23,547 bases of DNA from an uncultured Marvinbryantia sp. (GCA_947624335.1 CANQJX010000002.1:1-23547); one strand, 5' to 3'. Counted from the stretch's first letter, positions 6,665 to 14,945 are shown. Program-made: numbers and translations. Notes: generated by a model from the letters alone, not told the origin.

Positions 6665-7766
6665 CCCTAAACTTGCGGCGCTGTTTGTGGAAATGCTGAA
6701 GGAAGGGTTTCATATTCCCAGAGAAAAGAGACGTGAGGAGGACGCTGAATATGCGAAACGGCAGAATCTTCCGGATGAGAACGGCGTGCAGTTAAACCGC
6801 GTGCTGACAGAATACGGCACCGGCAAAGGGAATGCCGATCATCTGACCGGCGTAAATAACCGGAGCTATGGCGAAACAGAGATAGAAAAGCGTTTGGCGC
6901 AGGGACACAAAGGCGCTCTTCTCGTTGTGGATCTGGATAATTTCAAGAACATCAATGATACATACGGACACCTGATGGGCGATAAGGTGCTGAAAGTACT
7001 GGCGGCTGCCCTGGCCGAAAGCGCAGGGGAGCAGGATCTGGTCTGCCGGCTGGGCGGAGACGAATTTGTCGTTTTTCTGACAGAACTGGTACACAGGGAT
7101 TTGATCAAAGAGAGAATCCATAAGATTATGGATGCGTTTGCAAAGAGCATGGATGCGATCGGCTGCGAAAATATGGCGCATATTTCCGTGGGAATCGCTT
7201 TAAGCCCTGCCGACGGAAAAGAATTCCCCATGCTTTACGCCAATGCCGATAAGGCGCTCTACTATGTGAAAAGAAGCGGGAAAAATTCCTACAGTTTTTT
7301 CCGGGATGAACAGCCGTATGCGTCCGGCAGGAAACCGGATACGGATCTTGACCATATCCGCTCCATGCTGGAGGGGGATCTGGATCTTGGGAAAGGCGCG
7401 TTTAAAGTGCCGTATGAAGAATTTCAGAATCTCTACAGCTATTTGTCCAGATGCGTAAAGCGCGATGGGCAGATGGTGCAGACGCTTCTGTTTACGCTGG
7501 GAAATGAGGACCGCGAGTATTTGGATAATGATATCTGCGAGGAAGCAATGGCGACGCTGGAGGTTGCCGTCGCTTATTCCCTGCGTATGGTAGACGTGGG
7601 AAGCAGATACAGCAGCCTGCAGTACATCGTGATTTTAGTAGGCACGAATCTGGAAAACGGCAGGATGGTGGCGGAGAGGGTCATCAATCAGTTTTATAAG
7701 ATATATTCCGGCGCAAGTATCGGCCTGTCCTATGACATTCAGACGATGGTGGTAAAAAACGTATAA
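6627..7766 (+). CDS. GGDEF diguanylate cyclase part of the frameshifted REC-HD-GYP-GGDEF protein
   Basis: The first residues (SGTQFDPKLAALFVEMLKEGF) are the C-terminal helix of an HD-GYP domain, so this frame is the continuation of the upstream one. A full GGDEF domain follows, with DHLTGVNNR, VVDLDNFKNINDTYGH and RLGGDEF. It should therefore be able to make cyclic-di-GMP. The product-inhibition I-site (RxxD before GGDEF) is absent; GEQD stands there. The last 145 residues include an IVILVGTNLENGRMVAERV segment that looks like a second, degenerate GGDEF-type fold, which is my inference. As a separate protein it could start at ATG 6627, after GAGAGAG, or at TTG 6612, overlapping the upstream frame by 38-53 bases and allowing coupled reinitiation. 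The next gene starts 37 bases after its stop. Confidence 0.82.
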   Translation: MAEFERCSGTQFDPKLAALFVEMLKEGFHIPREKRREEDAEYAKRQNLPDENGVQLNRVLTEYGTGKGNADHLTGVNNRSYGETEIEKRLAQGHKGALLVVDLDNFKNINDTYGHLMGDKVLKVLAAALAESAGEQDLVCRLGGDEFVVFLTELVHRDLIKERIHKIMDAFAKSMDAIGCENMAHISVGIALSPADGKEFPMLYANADKALYYVKRSGKNSYSFFRDEQPYASGRKPDTDLDHIRSMLEGDLDLGKGAFKVPYEEFQNLYSYLSRCVKRDGQMVQTLLFTLGNEDREYLDNDICEEAMATLEVAVAYSLRMVDVGSRYSSLQYIVILVGTNLENGRMVAERVINQFYKIYSGASIGLSYDIQTMVVKNV

Positions 7767-7803
7767 GCCGGATAAAAAATAGAGATAGCTTTGGAGGACG
7801 TTC

Positions 7804-10782
7804 ATGTTAAGCAGATTGCGTGGAATTTTAACGGGCGCTTTATTTCTCGGAGTTTTAAGCGCCGCTTTTGCAGCCGGCGCACAGGAGGCGGAAAATGAAG
7901 TAAGGCAGATCGGCCTTTTAGACTATGTGGAAATGATTTATGACGAGAGCAACGGCATGGTCACAAGCGAGGCGAACACCATTCTGCAGGATGAACAGGG
8001 CTATATCTGGGTCGGCAGCTACGGCGGTTTAAGCAGATTTAACGGCAGAGAATTCCAGAATATGAGTACCCTGCGCGAAAATGCTCCCAGAACCGGAATC
8101 CGCGTTCTTTTTGAGGATTCCAGGAAACGCCTTTGGATCGGGACCAACGATTCCGGCGTATATATGTTTCAGGACGAACAGTTTTATCCGATCACGCAGA
8201 CAGCGGGAGAACTCCCGGTAGAGGCAGGCGGTCTTTCGGTCCGCAGTATGACTGAAGGAGCGGACGGCATAATCTATATCGGTACGACCAGCGGCCTTTT
8301 GGCCGTGGACGCGGATCTTCAGCTATCCGTGTTCCATGACGAGCGCATTGACAACGAGACGGTGGAAAATCTGATGTGCGACCGCAGCGGCGCCGTATGG
8401 GGAAGTACCGGGAACAGCAATATATTTGTGATTGCAAACGGTCAGATGCAGATGTTTTTAGACCGGGATTTTCTGGGAATCGATTTGGCGTACGGACTTT
8501 ATCAGGCTGCGGACGGCAGCGTGTATATCGGCACGGAAAGCAGCTACCTGATGCGGCTGCGCCTTACGGGAGAATCCTATAAAAAGGAGAACATAAAAAT
8601 TGATTTTCTGACGCTGGAAAGCAAAGAAACGGTAAACGACCTCTATCAGGACCGCGAGGGAAAGCTGTGGGTATGCACCGACAGCGGAATCGGCTATTTT
8701 GAAGAGGGAGACACTTTTTACAAGATTAACGGTCTTTCCAGCAATACGATTATGACGCAGGTATGCGAGGACTATGAGGGCAACCTGTGGTTTGCTTCCT
8801 CCCGGCGCGGCGTGGTGAAGCTGACCAGAAATAAGTTTCAGCATATCGGTTATGAGGCGGATATTTCGGAACAGACGGTAAACGCCACGGCGCTGTATGA
8901 CAGCTGGCTTTACATTGCCACCGACAACGGGCTGAAGATTATGGATGAGTCGTGGGAAATGGTGGAGAACGACCTGACCGACGCGCTGGATCAGATCCGT
9001 GTGCGCAGCCTGATGGTAGACACAAAGGACCGTTTGTGGATTTCCACCTATAAAGAATACGGCCTGATGTGTTACGATAACCGCACGCAGAAATGGACCA
9101 GCTATACCGCCGAAGAAGGGCTTGCGCATGATCAGGTACGCATGGCGCTGGAACTGGCCGACGGAGATATCGCGGCGGCGACCAACGGCGGCGTTTCGAT
9201 TATCCGGGACGGAAAAGTCGTGCGCTCCTATACAGAGGAAGACGGGATTCTGAACGAAGTGATCCTTTGTCTTGCGCAGGACGGGGAGCAGAAACTTTAT
9301 GCGGGCAGCGACGGAAACGGCATTTATGTAATCGATTTGGAAACGGACAGCGTGGAAAATGTCACGACAGAGGACGGCCTGCAGTCCGGCGTTATTTTAA
9401 GAATGGTGCGCGACGATAAAATCGGCGGATTCTGGATCAGCAACGGCTCCTCCGTCGCGCTGTGGACGAAGGAAGGGATCCGGCAGATTAAAGATATTAA
9501 CGCGGGCGTCGGAAGTGTGTTTGACATCAAACTATCAGGCGATGACATCTGGCTTCTGAAGTCTTTCGGTCTGATCTGCATTTCCCGCGAGGATTATATC
9601 GCGGGCAGCGACGTATACAGTACCCTGACAAGAAGGGACGGTCTGACCAGCAGCATCACGGCGAACTCATGGAATGACTTTGCCGACGACGGCAGACTGT
9701 TTATCTGCACCGGAAACGGCGTTTACTTTTTCAATGTGGAAGACATCCACCGCAATACGACGCCGCCGCGCGTCTGCGTGGACAGCATAGAGGTAAACGA
9801 CGTCGTTTACTATGGACAGCAGGATATTGAAGTTCCCAGCGATACGCAGAGAATTACGATTACGCTGGATCTTCTGAGCTATGGCATCGAGCAGGGCGGC
9901 ATGCTGGAATATTATCTGGAGGGCTTTGACGACGCGCCGATTGAAATTCGCTATTCCTCTGCAAATTACGCCAACTATACCAATCTTCCGGGCGGAGAGT
10001 ATGTTTTCCATCTGAAAGGATATAATGCAGATGGAACGCCAAGCGAAGAAGTCCGCTTTCGCATCAGCAAGCAGAGAAAGCCGTTTGAAAATCTGTCGCC
10101 GTACATATGGCTGGCGACGGGGGCGCTTCTGCTGGTTGCGCTGATTGTCATTTTGGCCTTGTATTTAAACAGAAGACGGATTTTAAAACGCGAACATGAT
10201 TATAAACTGATGACCGACCGGACGGTCGGCACGGTGGCAAAAACGATCGACGCCAAGGACAAATATACGGACGGCCATTCGCACCGCGTAGCGGAATATG
10301 CGGTGGAGATCGGAAGGCGTTACGGACTTTCCAAAAAGGAACTGGACCGGCTCTATTACGGCGCGCTTTTGCATGATATCGGCAAGATCGGCGTGCCGGA
10401 TCATATCCTGAATAAGCAGGGGAAACTGACCGACGAGGAATTTGAGGCAATCAAGCGCCACCCGTCCATCGGCGGCAATATTTTAAGCGATTTTGAATCG
10501 GAAATGCCGTGGATTCCGCAGGTCGCGCGTTATCATCACGAACGCTACGACGGCAGCGGCTACAACGAACGCCTTAAAGGCGGGGAAATCCCGCTGTTTG
10601 CCCGCATCGTCGCGGTGGCGGATGCGTATGACGCCATGCATTCTACCAGAGTTTACCGCGCGGCAATGTCGGAGGATAAAATACGGCAGGAGCTGGAAAA
10701 AGGGAAAAACGTTCAGTTTGATGAAAGATTTGCCCGGATCATGCTGGAAATGATGGACGATCATTTTGAAGCGCGGTATTAG
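7804..10782 (+). CDS. Membrane receptor: beta-propeller, Y_Y_Y domain, HD-GYP output
   Basis: This 992-residue protein begins with a signal peptide (about 1-26, AAFAAGAQ). About 600 residues of two-component-regulator propeller repeats follow, with blades marked by YIWVGSYGGLSRF, RLWIGTNDSGVYMF, KLWVCTDSGIGYF, NLWFASSRRGVVKL, KLYAGSDGNGIYVID and RLFICTGNGVYFF. A Y_Y_Y domain (about 652-755) and one membrane helix (about 767-788) come next. The cytoplasmic HD-GYP domain (about 806-992) has LLHDIGKIGVPD and HHERYDGSGYN. The ligand, perhaps a glycan as in Bacteroides hybrid sensors, would be bound outside, and cyclic-di-GMP hydrolysis controlled inside. The family motif GYP reads GYN here, but the metal-binding HD and HHE residues remain. 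GGAGG at 7793-7797 gives a good start. It lies between a cyclic-di-GMP protein and a response regulator gene. Confidence 0.93.
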   Translation: MLSRLRGILTGALFLGVLSAAFAAGAQEAENEVRQIGLLDYVEMIYDESNGMVTSEANTILQDEQGYIWVGSYGGLSRFNGREFQNMSTLRENAPRTGIRVLFEDSRKRLWIGTNDSGVYMFQDEQFYPITQTAGELPVEAGGLSVRSMTEGADGIIYIGTTSGLLAVDADLQLSVFHDERIDNETVENLMCDRSGAVWGSTGNSNIFVIANGQMQMFLDRDFLGIDLAYGLYQAADGSVYIGTESSYLMRLRLTGESYKKENIKIDFLTLESKETVNDLYQDREGKLWVCTDSGIGYFEEGDTFYKINGLSSNTIMTQVCEDYEGNLWFASSRRGVVKLTRNKFQHIGYEADISEQTVNATALYDSWLYIATDNGLKIMDESWEMVENDLTDALDQIRVRSLMVDTKDRLWISTYKEYGLMCYDNRTQKWTSYTAEEGLAHDQVRMALELADGDIAAATNGGVSIIRDGKVVRSYTEEDGILNEVILCLAQDGEQKLYAGSDGNGIYVIDLETDSVENVTTEDGLQSGVILRMVRDDKIGGFWISNGSSVALWTKEGIRQIKDINAGVGSVFDIKLSGDDIWLLKSFGLICISREDYIAGSDVYSTLTRRDGLTSSITANSWNDFADDGRLFICTGNGVYFFNVEDIHRNTTPPRVCVDSIEVNDVVYYGQQDIEVPSDTQRITITLDLLSYGIEQGGMLEYYLEGFDDAPIEIRYSSANYANYTNLPGGEYVFHLKGYNADGTPSEEVRFRISKQRKPFENLSPYIWLATGALLLVALIVILALYLNRRRILKREHDYKLMTDRTVGTVAKTIDAKDKYTDGHSHRVAEYAVEIGRRYGLSKKELDRLYYGALLHDIGKIGVPDHILNKQGKLTDEEFEAIKRHPSIGGNILSDFESEMPWIPQVARYHHERYDGSGYNERLKGGEIPLFARIVAVADAYDAMHSTRVYRAAMSEDKIRQELEKGKNVQFDERFARIMLEMMDDHFEARY

Positions 10783-10794
10783 CGGAGGTATGCA

Positions 10795-11472
10795 ATGGAA
10801 AAACGGAAAGTTCTGGTAGTGGACGATGAAAGCCGCATGCGAAAGCTGGTAAAAGATTTCCTTGTCAGGAAGGAATTTGAGGTTCTTGAGGCGCAGGACG
10901 GTTCCGAAGCGGTGGACGTCTTTTTTGCCAACAAAGATATTGCGCTGGTGATTCTGGATGTTATGATGCCGAAAATGGACGGCTGGCAGGTCTGCCGGGA
11001 GATCCGCGGCGTATCGGAGGTGCCGATCATTATGCTGACGGCGCGCGCTGACGAGCGGGACGAGCTGCTTGGGTTTGAACTGGGCGTGGACGAATACATT
11101 TCCAAGCCGTTCAGCCCCAAAATCCTTGTGGCGCGGGTGGAAGCCATTTTGCGCAGAAGCGGCGGGGCGACTGCGGAAAAAACGCTGACGGCGGGAAAAA
11201 TTGTTATGGACAAAGCGGCGCATGAGGTGCGCGCCGACGGCAGAGTCGTTGAACTGAGCTTTAAGGAATTTGAACTTTTAAATTATTTTATGGAAAACCA
11301 GGGCATTGCCCTCTCGCGGGAAAAGATCCTGAACAGCGTCTGGAACTACGACTACTTTGGGGACGCCAGGACGATCGACACCCATGTAAAGAAGCTGCGC
11401 AGCAAACTGGGCGCGCAGGGGGAATATATCAAAACGATCTGGGGCATGGGATACAAATTTGAGGTTGAATAG
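10795..11472 (+). CDS. OmpR/PhoB-family response regulator (VanR-like)
   Basis: This 225-residue transcription factor should be phosphorylated by the kinase encoded next. The receiver (1-118) shows the acidic pair at VVDDE, phospho-acceptor Asp55 in VILDVMMPKMDGW, the Thr of MLTARAD and the Lys of ISKPFSP. The C-terminal winged helix (about 130-225) ends in the typical RTIDTHVKKLRSKLG, followed by IWGMGYKF. CGGAGG lies directly after the stop of the receptor gene and six bases before this ATG, so the two are closely linked. The target genes are unknown; autoregulation of the operon is plausible but no operator was recognised. Confidence 0.95.
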   Translation: MEKRKVLVVDDESRMRKLVKDFLVRKEFEVLEAQDGSEAVDVFFANKDIALVILDVMMPKMDGWQVCREIRGVSEVPIIMLTARADERDELLGFELGVDEYISKPFSPKILVARVEAILRRSGGATAEKTLTAGKIVMDKAAHEVRADGRVVELSFKEFELLNYFMENQGIALSREKILNSVWNYDYFGDARTIDTHVKKLRSKLGAQGEYIKTIWGMGYKFEVE

Positions 11473-11473
11473 C

Positions 11474-12967
11474 ATGAGGTATTCAATAAAAGCGCAGCTC
11501 GTCATCAGCTTTGCGAGCCTGATCGCAGTGATTTTGGGGCTGTATCTTTTGATTAACAATCTGTTTCTGGAGCGTTATTATATCCGGCAGAGAGAAGAAG
11601 ACTTAATACAGATATACAACGAGATCAACAGCGTGGAGGATATCGCGGATTATCAGAGCGAAGAATTTGCGCAGAATTTCCGCAGGATCGGCGCGGAAAA
11701 TAATGTGGAACTGAATATTCTTATGGTTGAGACGGACGACGGGAGCGCATGGACGATTTATCAGAGCCGCGACAACCCCGTTATGCGGGGACGCATCGAA
11801 GGGTATCTGTTCGGCCTGAACTCGGAGGCGGATGACAAGGATATCCTGCGCCAGACCGAAAATTACCGGATTCAGAAATTCAGCGACTCGGCGGATGTGG
11901 CGGATTATCTGGAGGCATGGGGACGCCTGCAGACAGGATGCTTTTTTCTGATGCGCATTCCGATTCAGTCGATCCGTGAGAATGTGAAAATTGCCAACCG
12001 CTTTACTTTTTATATTATTCTCGCGGCGATTATCTTAAGCGTTTTTTTCGTATGGTGGATCTCGCGTATGATCTCGCACCCCATTCAGGAACTGACCGGC
12101 ATATCGCGCCGAATGGCGAATCTGGAATTTGACGCGAAATATACGAGCGGCGGGAAAAATGAGATCGGTGAACTGGGCGAGAATTTTAACCACATGTCGG
12201 AAACGCTGGAACGCGCGATTTCTGAACTGAAAACGGCGAACAATGAATTGCAGCGCGATATTGAGCAAAAGATCCAGATTGACGAGATGCGCAAGGAATT
12301 TTTATCAAACGTGTCCCATGAGCTGAAAACGCCGATTGCGCTGATACAGGGATATGCGGAAGGACTGAAGGAATCGGTCAACGAAGATGAAAAAGAACGT
12401 GATTTTTACTGTGACGTGATCATGGACGAAGCGGCAAAGATGAATCAGATGGTAAAGAAGCTGCTTACCTTAAATCAATTGGAATTCGGCAATGACGTGG
12501 TGGACATGAAACGGTTCGACCTGACGGAGCTATTAAACGGCGTGGCGCAGTCCGCGCGGATCCTTGCCGGACAGAAGAACGCTTCCATTTTATACGAGGG
12601 AAAAGAACCGCTCTATGTGTGGGGAGACGAATTTAAGGTGGAGGAAGTGGTCACCAACTATATCAGCAACGCCGTCCACCATGTAACGGAAGGCGGGACG
12701 GTCAGAGTGGAAGCCATTGCGCAGCCGGACAAGGTACGGGTCTGCGTGTTCAATACCGGGCTGCCGATTCCGGAAGAAGAACTGGATAAAATATGGATTA
12801 AATTCTATAAGGTGGATAAAGCGCGTACCAGGGAATACGGCGGAAGCGGCATCGGGCTTTCCATCGTAAAAGCGATCATGGAATCCATGAATCAGCAGTA
12901 CGGAGTGTACAATTGTCCGGACGGCGTGTGCTTCTGGTTTGAGCTTGACAGCCGCAAAGGAGAATAG
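11474..12967 (+). CDS. Sensor histidine kinase (VanS-like)
   Basis: This is the membrane kinase partner of the preceding regulator; its ATG comes one base after that stop. An in-frame TTG at 11459, inside the regulator gene, is not favoured. The 497-residue protein has membrane helix 1 (about 8-30), an extracytoplasmic region of about 145 residues without a recognised ligand domain, and helix 2 (FYIILAAIILSVFFVWWI). A HAMP segment (HPIQELTGISRRMANLEFD) follows. The HisKA phospho-acceptor is His282 in NVSHELKTPIALIQGYAEGL. The ATP-binding domain shows the N box NYISNAVHH, the NTGLPIP region, the F box IWIKFYKVDK and the G2 box GGSGIGLSIVKAI. All catalytic motifs are present, so it should be active. 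The signal it senses is unknown. Confidence 0.95.
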   Translation: MRYSIKAQLVISFASLIAVILGLYLLINNLFLERYYIRQREEDLIQIYNEINSVEDIADYQSEEFAQNFRRIGAENNVELNILMVETDDGSAWTIYQSRDNPVMRGRIEGYLFGLNSEADDKDILRQTENYRIQKFSDSADVADYLEAWGRLQTGCFFLMRIPIQSIRENVKIANRFTFYIILAAIILSVFFVWWISRMISHPIQELTGISRRMANLEFDAKYTSGGKNEIGELGENFNHMSETLERAISELKTANNELQRDIEQKIQIDEMRKEFLSNVSHELKTPIALIQGYAEGLKESVNEDEKERDFYCDVIMDEAAKMNQMVKKLLTLNQLEFGNDVVDMKRFDLTELLNGVAQSARILAGQKNASILYEGKEPLYVWGDEFKVEEVVTNYISNAVHHVTEGGTVRVEAIAQPDKVRVCVFNTGLPIPEEELDKIWIKFYKVDKARTREYGGSGIGLSIVKAIMESMNQQYGVYNCPDGVCFWFELDSRKGE

Positions 12968-13501
12968 ATGGAGAGAGTAAAAGAATGGATCGCCGGGTCG
13001 GACGCGGTTCTTTTGGGATTTGGGGATGAGTTTACGCTCCGCAAGGCGGCAAAAGAGCAGGTGATTGCCGCTTATAACCAGACGGCGCGGCTGATTGCGG
13101 GCAAACCATGGTTCGCGGTTACGGTCAATACAGACGATCTGATCTACGAATCCGAACTGAACCGCTTTTTTATTGTAGCGCCGTGCGGGAGCGAGGCGGC
13201 CGGGAATGTGGTGACGATGGAAAATTATGACGAGTCCGCTTACCTGCCGCAATGGGAATTTTACCGCAACTGGCTTGCCGCCACGCTGGGCCGGAAACTG
13301 TGTATTCTGGAACTGGGCGTAGGGCTCGCCTATCCGTCCGTGATCCGCATGCCGTTTGAACGGACGGCAAAGTACAATCAAAAGGCGTCCCTGATCCGCG
13401 TTCACAGCAAACTCGCGCAGGCGCCGGAAGAACTTGCCGGCAGAACCTTATGCATTCCTCAGAACCCGGTCAGTTTCCTTCTGCAGCAGAACGGCGTATA
13501 A
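12968..13501 (+). CDS. Degenerate sirtuin (Sir2)-like protein
   Basis: The 177-residue protein starts directly after the kinase stop, with AAAGGAGA at 12956-12963, so it is translated with the TCS genes. It resembles short Clostridial Sir2-family proteins. LLGFGDEF sits where sirtuins have GAGxS for NAD binding, VTVNTDDLIY matches the TQN-D motif, APCGS matches the ELHGS region, and LELGVGLAYPSVIRMPFE matches the later Rossmann strand. The catalytic His of HG is replaced, and the usual four-Cys zinc site is missing, with only three scattered cysteines. If the assignment is right, it is likely not a normal deacetylase and may bind NAD or ADP-ribose, or act as a regulator. The sequence match is from memory of motifs and is only moderate. 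Confidence 0.55.
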   Translation: MERVKEWIAGSDAVLLGFGDEFTLRKAAKEQVIAAYNQTARLIAGKPWFAVTVNTDDLIYESELNRFFIVAPCGSEAAGNVVTMENYDESAYLPQWEFYRNWLAATLGRKLCILELGVGLAYPSVIRMPFERTAKYNQKASLIRVHSKLAQAPEELAGRTLCIPQNPVSFLLQQNGV

Positions 13502-13525
13502 ATTTAACAAATTTCACAAAAAATA

Positions 13526-13553
13526 TTGAAATTATACAAAAAGATGTTATACT
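13526..13553 (+). promoter_or_regulatory. Promoter of the phosphoribosyltransferase-like gene
   Basis: TTGAAA (13526-13531), a 16-base spacer and TATACT (13548-13553) lie in a very AT-rich stretch, with TGT before the -10 giving an extended TGn element. The start would be near 13560, about 42 bases before the ATG at 13602. Confidence 0.65.
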
Positions 13554-13601
13554 ATTCACAAAAGCAGTGCCGATGGGCATGGAACAACAGGAGGACGGCG
13601 T

Positions 13602-14243
13602 ATGGAATCAAGAGTAATCAAAATACCTTCAAAGGCGAACAGCAATGTAGTGCTCCGGGTGATTCCCGGACATTTTGTAACAAACCATTCCCATATTAAC
13701 TACTATGTGGATATGACTTATTTAAAAGCACGCAAAACCGAGGCGGAAGGCGCGGCGAAAATTCTTGCTGCGAATTACGGTTCCAGTACTTATATAGACA
13801 CGATTATCTGTATGGACGGCTGCGAGGTGATCGGCGCTTATCTGGCGGACGAATTGTGCCGCAACGGCATTATGTCCATTAATTCCCATAACACAATGTA
13901 TGTGGTATCTCCGGAGGTGCATACCGGCGGGCAGTTGATTTTCCGCGACAATATGCAGGACATGATCTTCAATAAGCATGTGCTGCTGATGCTGGCAACG
14001 GCGTCTACCGGTATTACGATTAAACGCGCGGTAGAATGTATCCGCTACTACGGCGGTATCGTAGAAGGGGCGGCGGCCCTGTTCAGCGCTACCGACGAAA
14101 TCGACGGCATTCAGATCAACTCCCTGTTTAAAGCGAAGGATCTTCCGGATTATAAAATGTACCACGCAACAGAGTGCCCGATGTGCAGGGAAAAAAGAAG
14201 GATCGACGCGATCGTCAACAGCTACGGATACTCAAGAATGTGA
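13602..14243 (+). CDS. Orotate phosphoribosyltransferase-like protein
   Basis: The 213-residue protein has the type I PRTase plan. An N-terminal hood region (IPGHFVTNHSHINYYVDMT) is followed by IDTIICMDGCEVIGAYLADEL, typical of PyrE-like proteins. The region HVLLMLATASTGITIKRAVE lies where the PRPP loop (normally LLVDDVxTTG) should be. The TG-T core remains, but the two acidic residues are absent. The C-terminus carries a CPMCREKRR motif, a possible metal or redox site not found in standard PyrE. AGGAGG at 13589-13594 gives a strong start, and it has its own promoter and terminator. It is not next to other pyrimidine genes, so a role in pyrimidine synthesis is doubtful. A nucleobase-related enzyme or a regulator of the PRTase fold are alternatives. 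Family placement is likely, function is not known. Confidence 0.75.
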   Translation: MESRVIKIPSKANSNVVLRVIPGHFVTNHSHINYYVDMTYLKARKTEAEGAAKILAANYGSSTYIDTIICMDGCEVIGAYLADELCRNGIMSINSHNTMYVVSPEVHTGGQLIFRDNMQDMIFNKHVLLMLATASTGITIKRAVECIRYYGGIVEGAAALFSATDEIDGIQINSLFKAKDLPDYKMYHATECPMCREKRRIDAIVNSYGYSRM

Positions 14244-14247
14244 ACGC

Positions 14248-14276
14248 TTGTATATTCCAGAGCGGTATGATAAAAT
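14248..14276 (+). promoter_or_regulatory. Possible promoter for hisH-hisF-ung-motor genes
   Basis: TTGTAT (14248-14253), a 17-base spacer and TAAAAT (14271-14276), with TGA before the -10, could serve the genes downstream. The -10 overlaps the left arm of the hairpin at 14272-14312, so a transcript starting near 14283 would lack the full terminator stem. The match is modest. Confidence 0.35.
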
Positions 14277-14312
14277 AAGGGAGTGTAGAGATTCTGCACT
14301 TCCTTTTATTTT
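14272..14312 (+). terminator. Hairpin terminator after the PRTase-like gene
   Basis: AAAATAAGGGAGTGTAGA (14272-14289) pairs with TCTGCACTTCC plus TTTTATTTT (14294-14312), with small bulges and a short loop. T-rich on the right and A-rich on the left, it could stop transcription from the left and perhaps from both sides. Confidence 0.6.
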
Positions 14313-14330
14313 CATGGACGGGGATACAAC

Positions 14331-14942
14331 ATGATCGCAATTATCGACTACGATGCCGGGAATTTAAAAAGCGTATATAAAGCGCTGCAGTTTTTGGGAA
14401 AAGAAGCGCGTATCACCCGCGACGCGCAGGAAATTCTGGGAGCGGATCAGGTAATTCTGCCCGGCGTGGGCGCTTTTGGAGATGCGATGGAACGCCTGGA
14501 ACAATACGGCTTGATTCCGGTCATCCGGGAAGCGGCGCAAAGCAAACCGTTTCTTGGGATCTGCCTGGGGCTTCAGCTTTTGTTTGAAAAGAGCGAGGAG
14601 AGTCCGGGCGCGAGGGGGCTTGGCATTTTGCCGGGAAAGATTCTGCGCATTCCGGATGACGAAGGACGGAAGGTTCCCCACATCGGCTGGAATTCGCTGG
14701 ATCTTACGGGAAACGGCAGGCTCTTTGCGGGACTTCCGAAGGAACCGTATGTTTATTTTGTACATTCCTATTATCTGCAGGCGGAAGATCCGTCTATCGT
14801 AAAAGCAACTGCGCAGTACGGCGTGCCGATTCACGCATCCGTGGAACGCGGCAATCTTTTTGCCTGCCAGTTTCATCCGGAAAAAAGCGGAGCCGCCGGC
14901 CTGCGGATCCTCAGGAATTTTACCGAATTGAGGGAGGACTGA
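14331..14942 (+). CDS. hisH: Imidazole glycerol phosphate synthase, glutamine amidotransferase subunit
   Basis: HisH frees ammonia from glutamine and passes it to HisF for the fifth step of histidine synthesis. The 203-residue protein is full length. The class I amidotransferase triad is present: Cys78 in FLGICLGLQLLF, and His182 and Glu184 in CQFHPEKSG. The start IAIIDYDAGNLKSV and the motif VILPGVGAFGDAM are typical. Only a weak GGACGGGGAT precedes the ATG. hisF starts three bases after the stop, which fits a tight heterodimer. Other his genes are not in this window. Confidence 0.96.
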   Translation: MIAIIDYDAGNLKSVYKALQFLGKEARITRDAQEILGADQVILPGVGAFGDAMERLEQYGLIPVIREAAQSKPFLGICLGLQLLFEKSEESPGARGLGILPGKILRIPDDEGRKVPHIGWNSLDLTGNGRLFAGLPKEPYVYFVHSYYLQAEDPSIVKATAQYGVPIHASVERGNLFACQFHPEKSGAAGLRILRNFTELRED

Positions 14943-14945
14943 CGG

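Noticed and set aside
10483..11223. 246-codon open frame on the minus strand
   Set aside because: It is antisense to the HD-GYP end and the response regulator, both intact; it is a by-product of GC-biased codons.
12590..13405. 271-codon open frame on the minus strand
   Set aside because: It runs antisense to the kinase and sirtuin-like genes, both of which have clear motifs and start sites; it shows no known motif.
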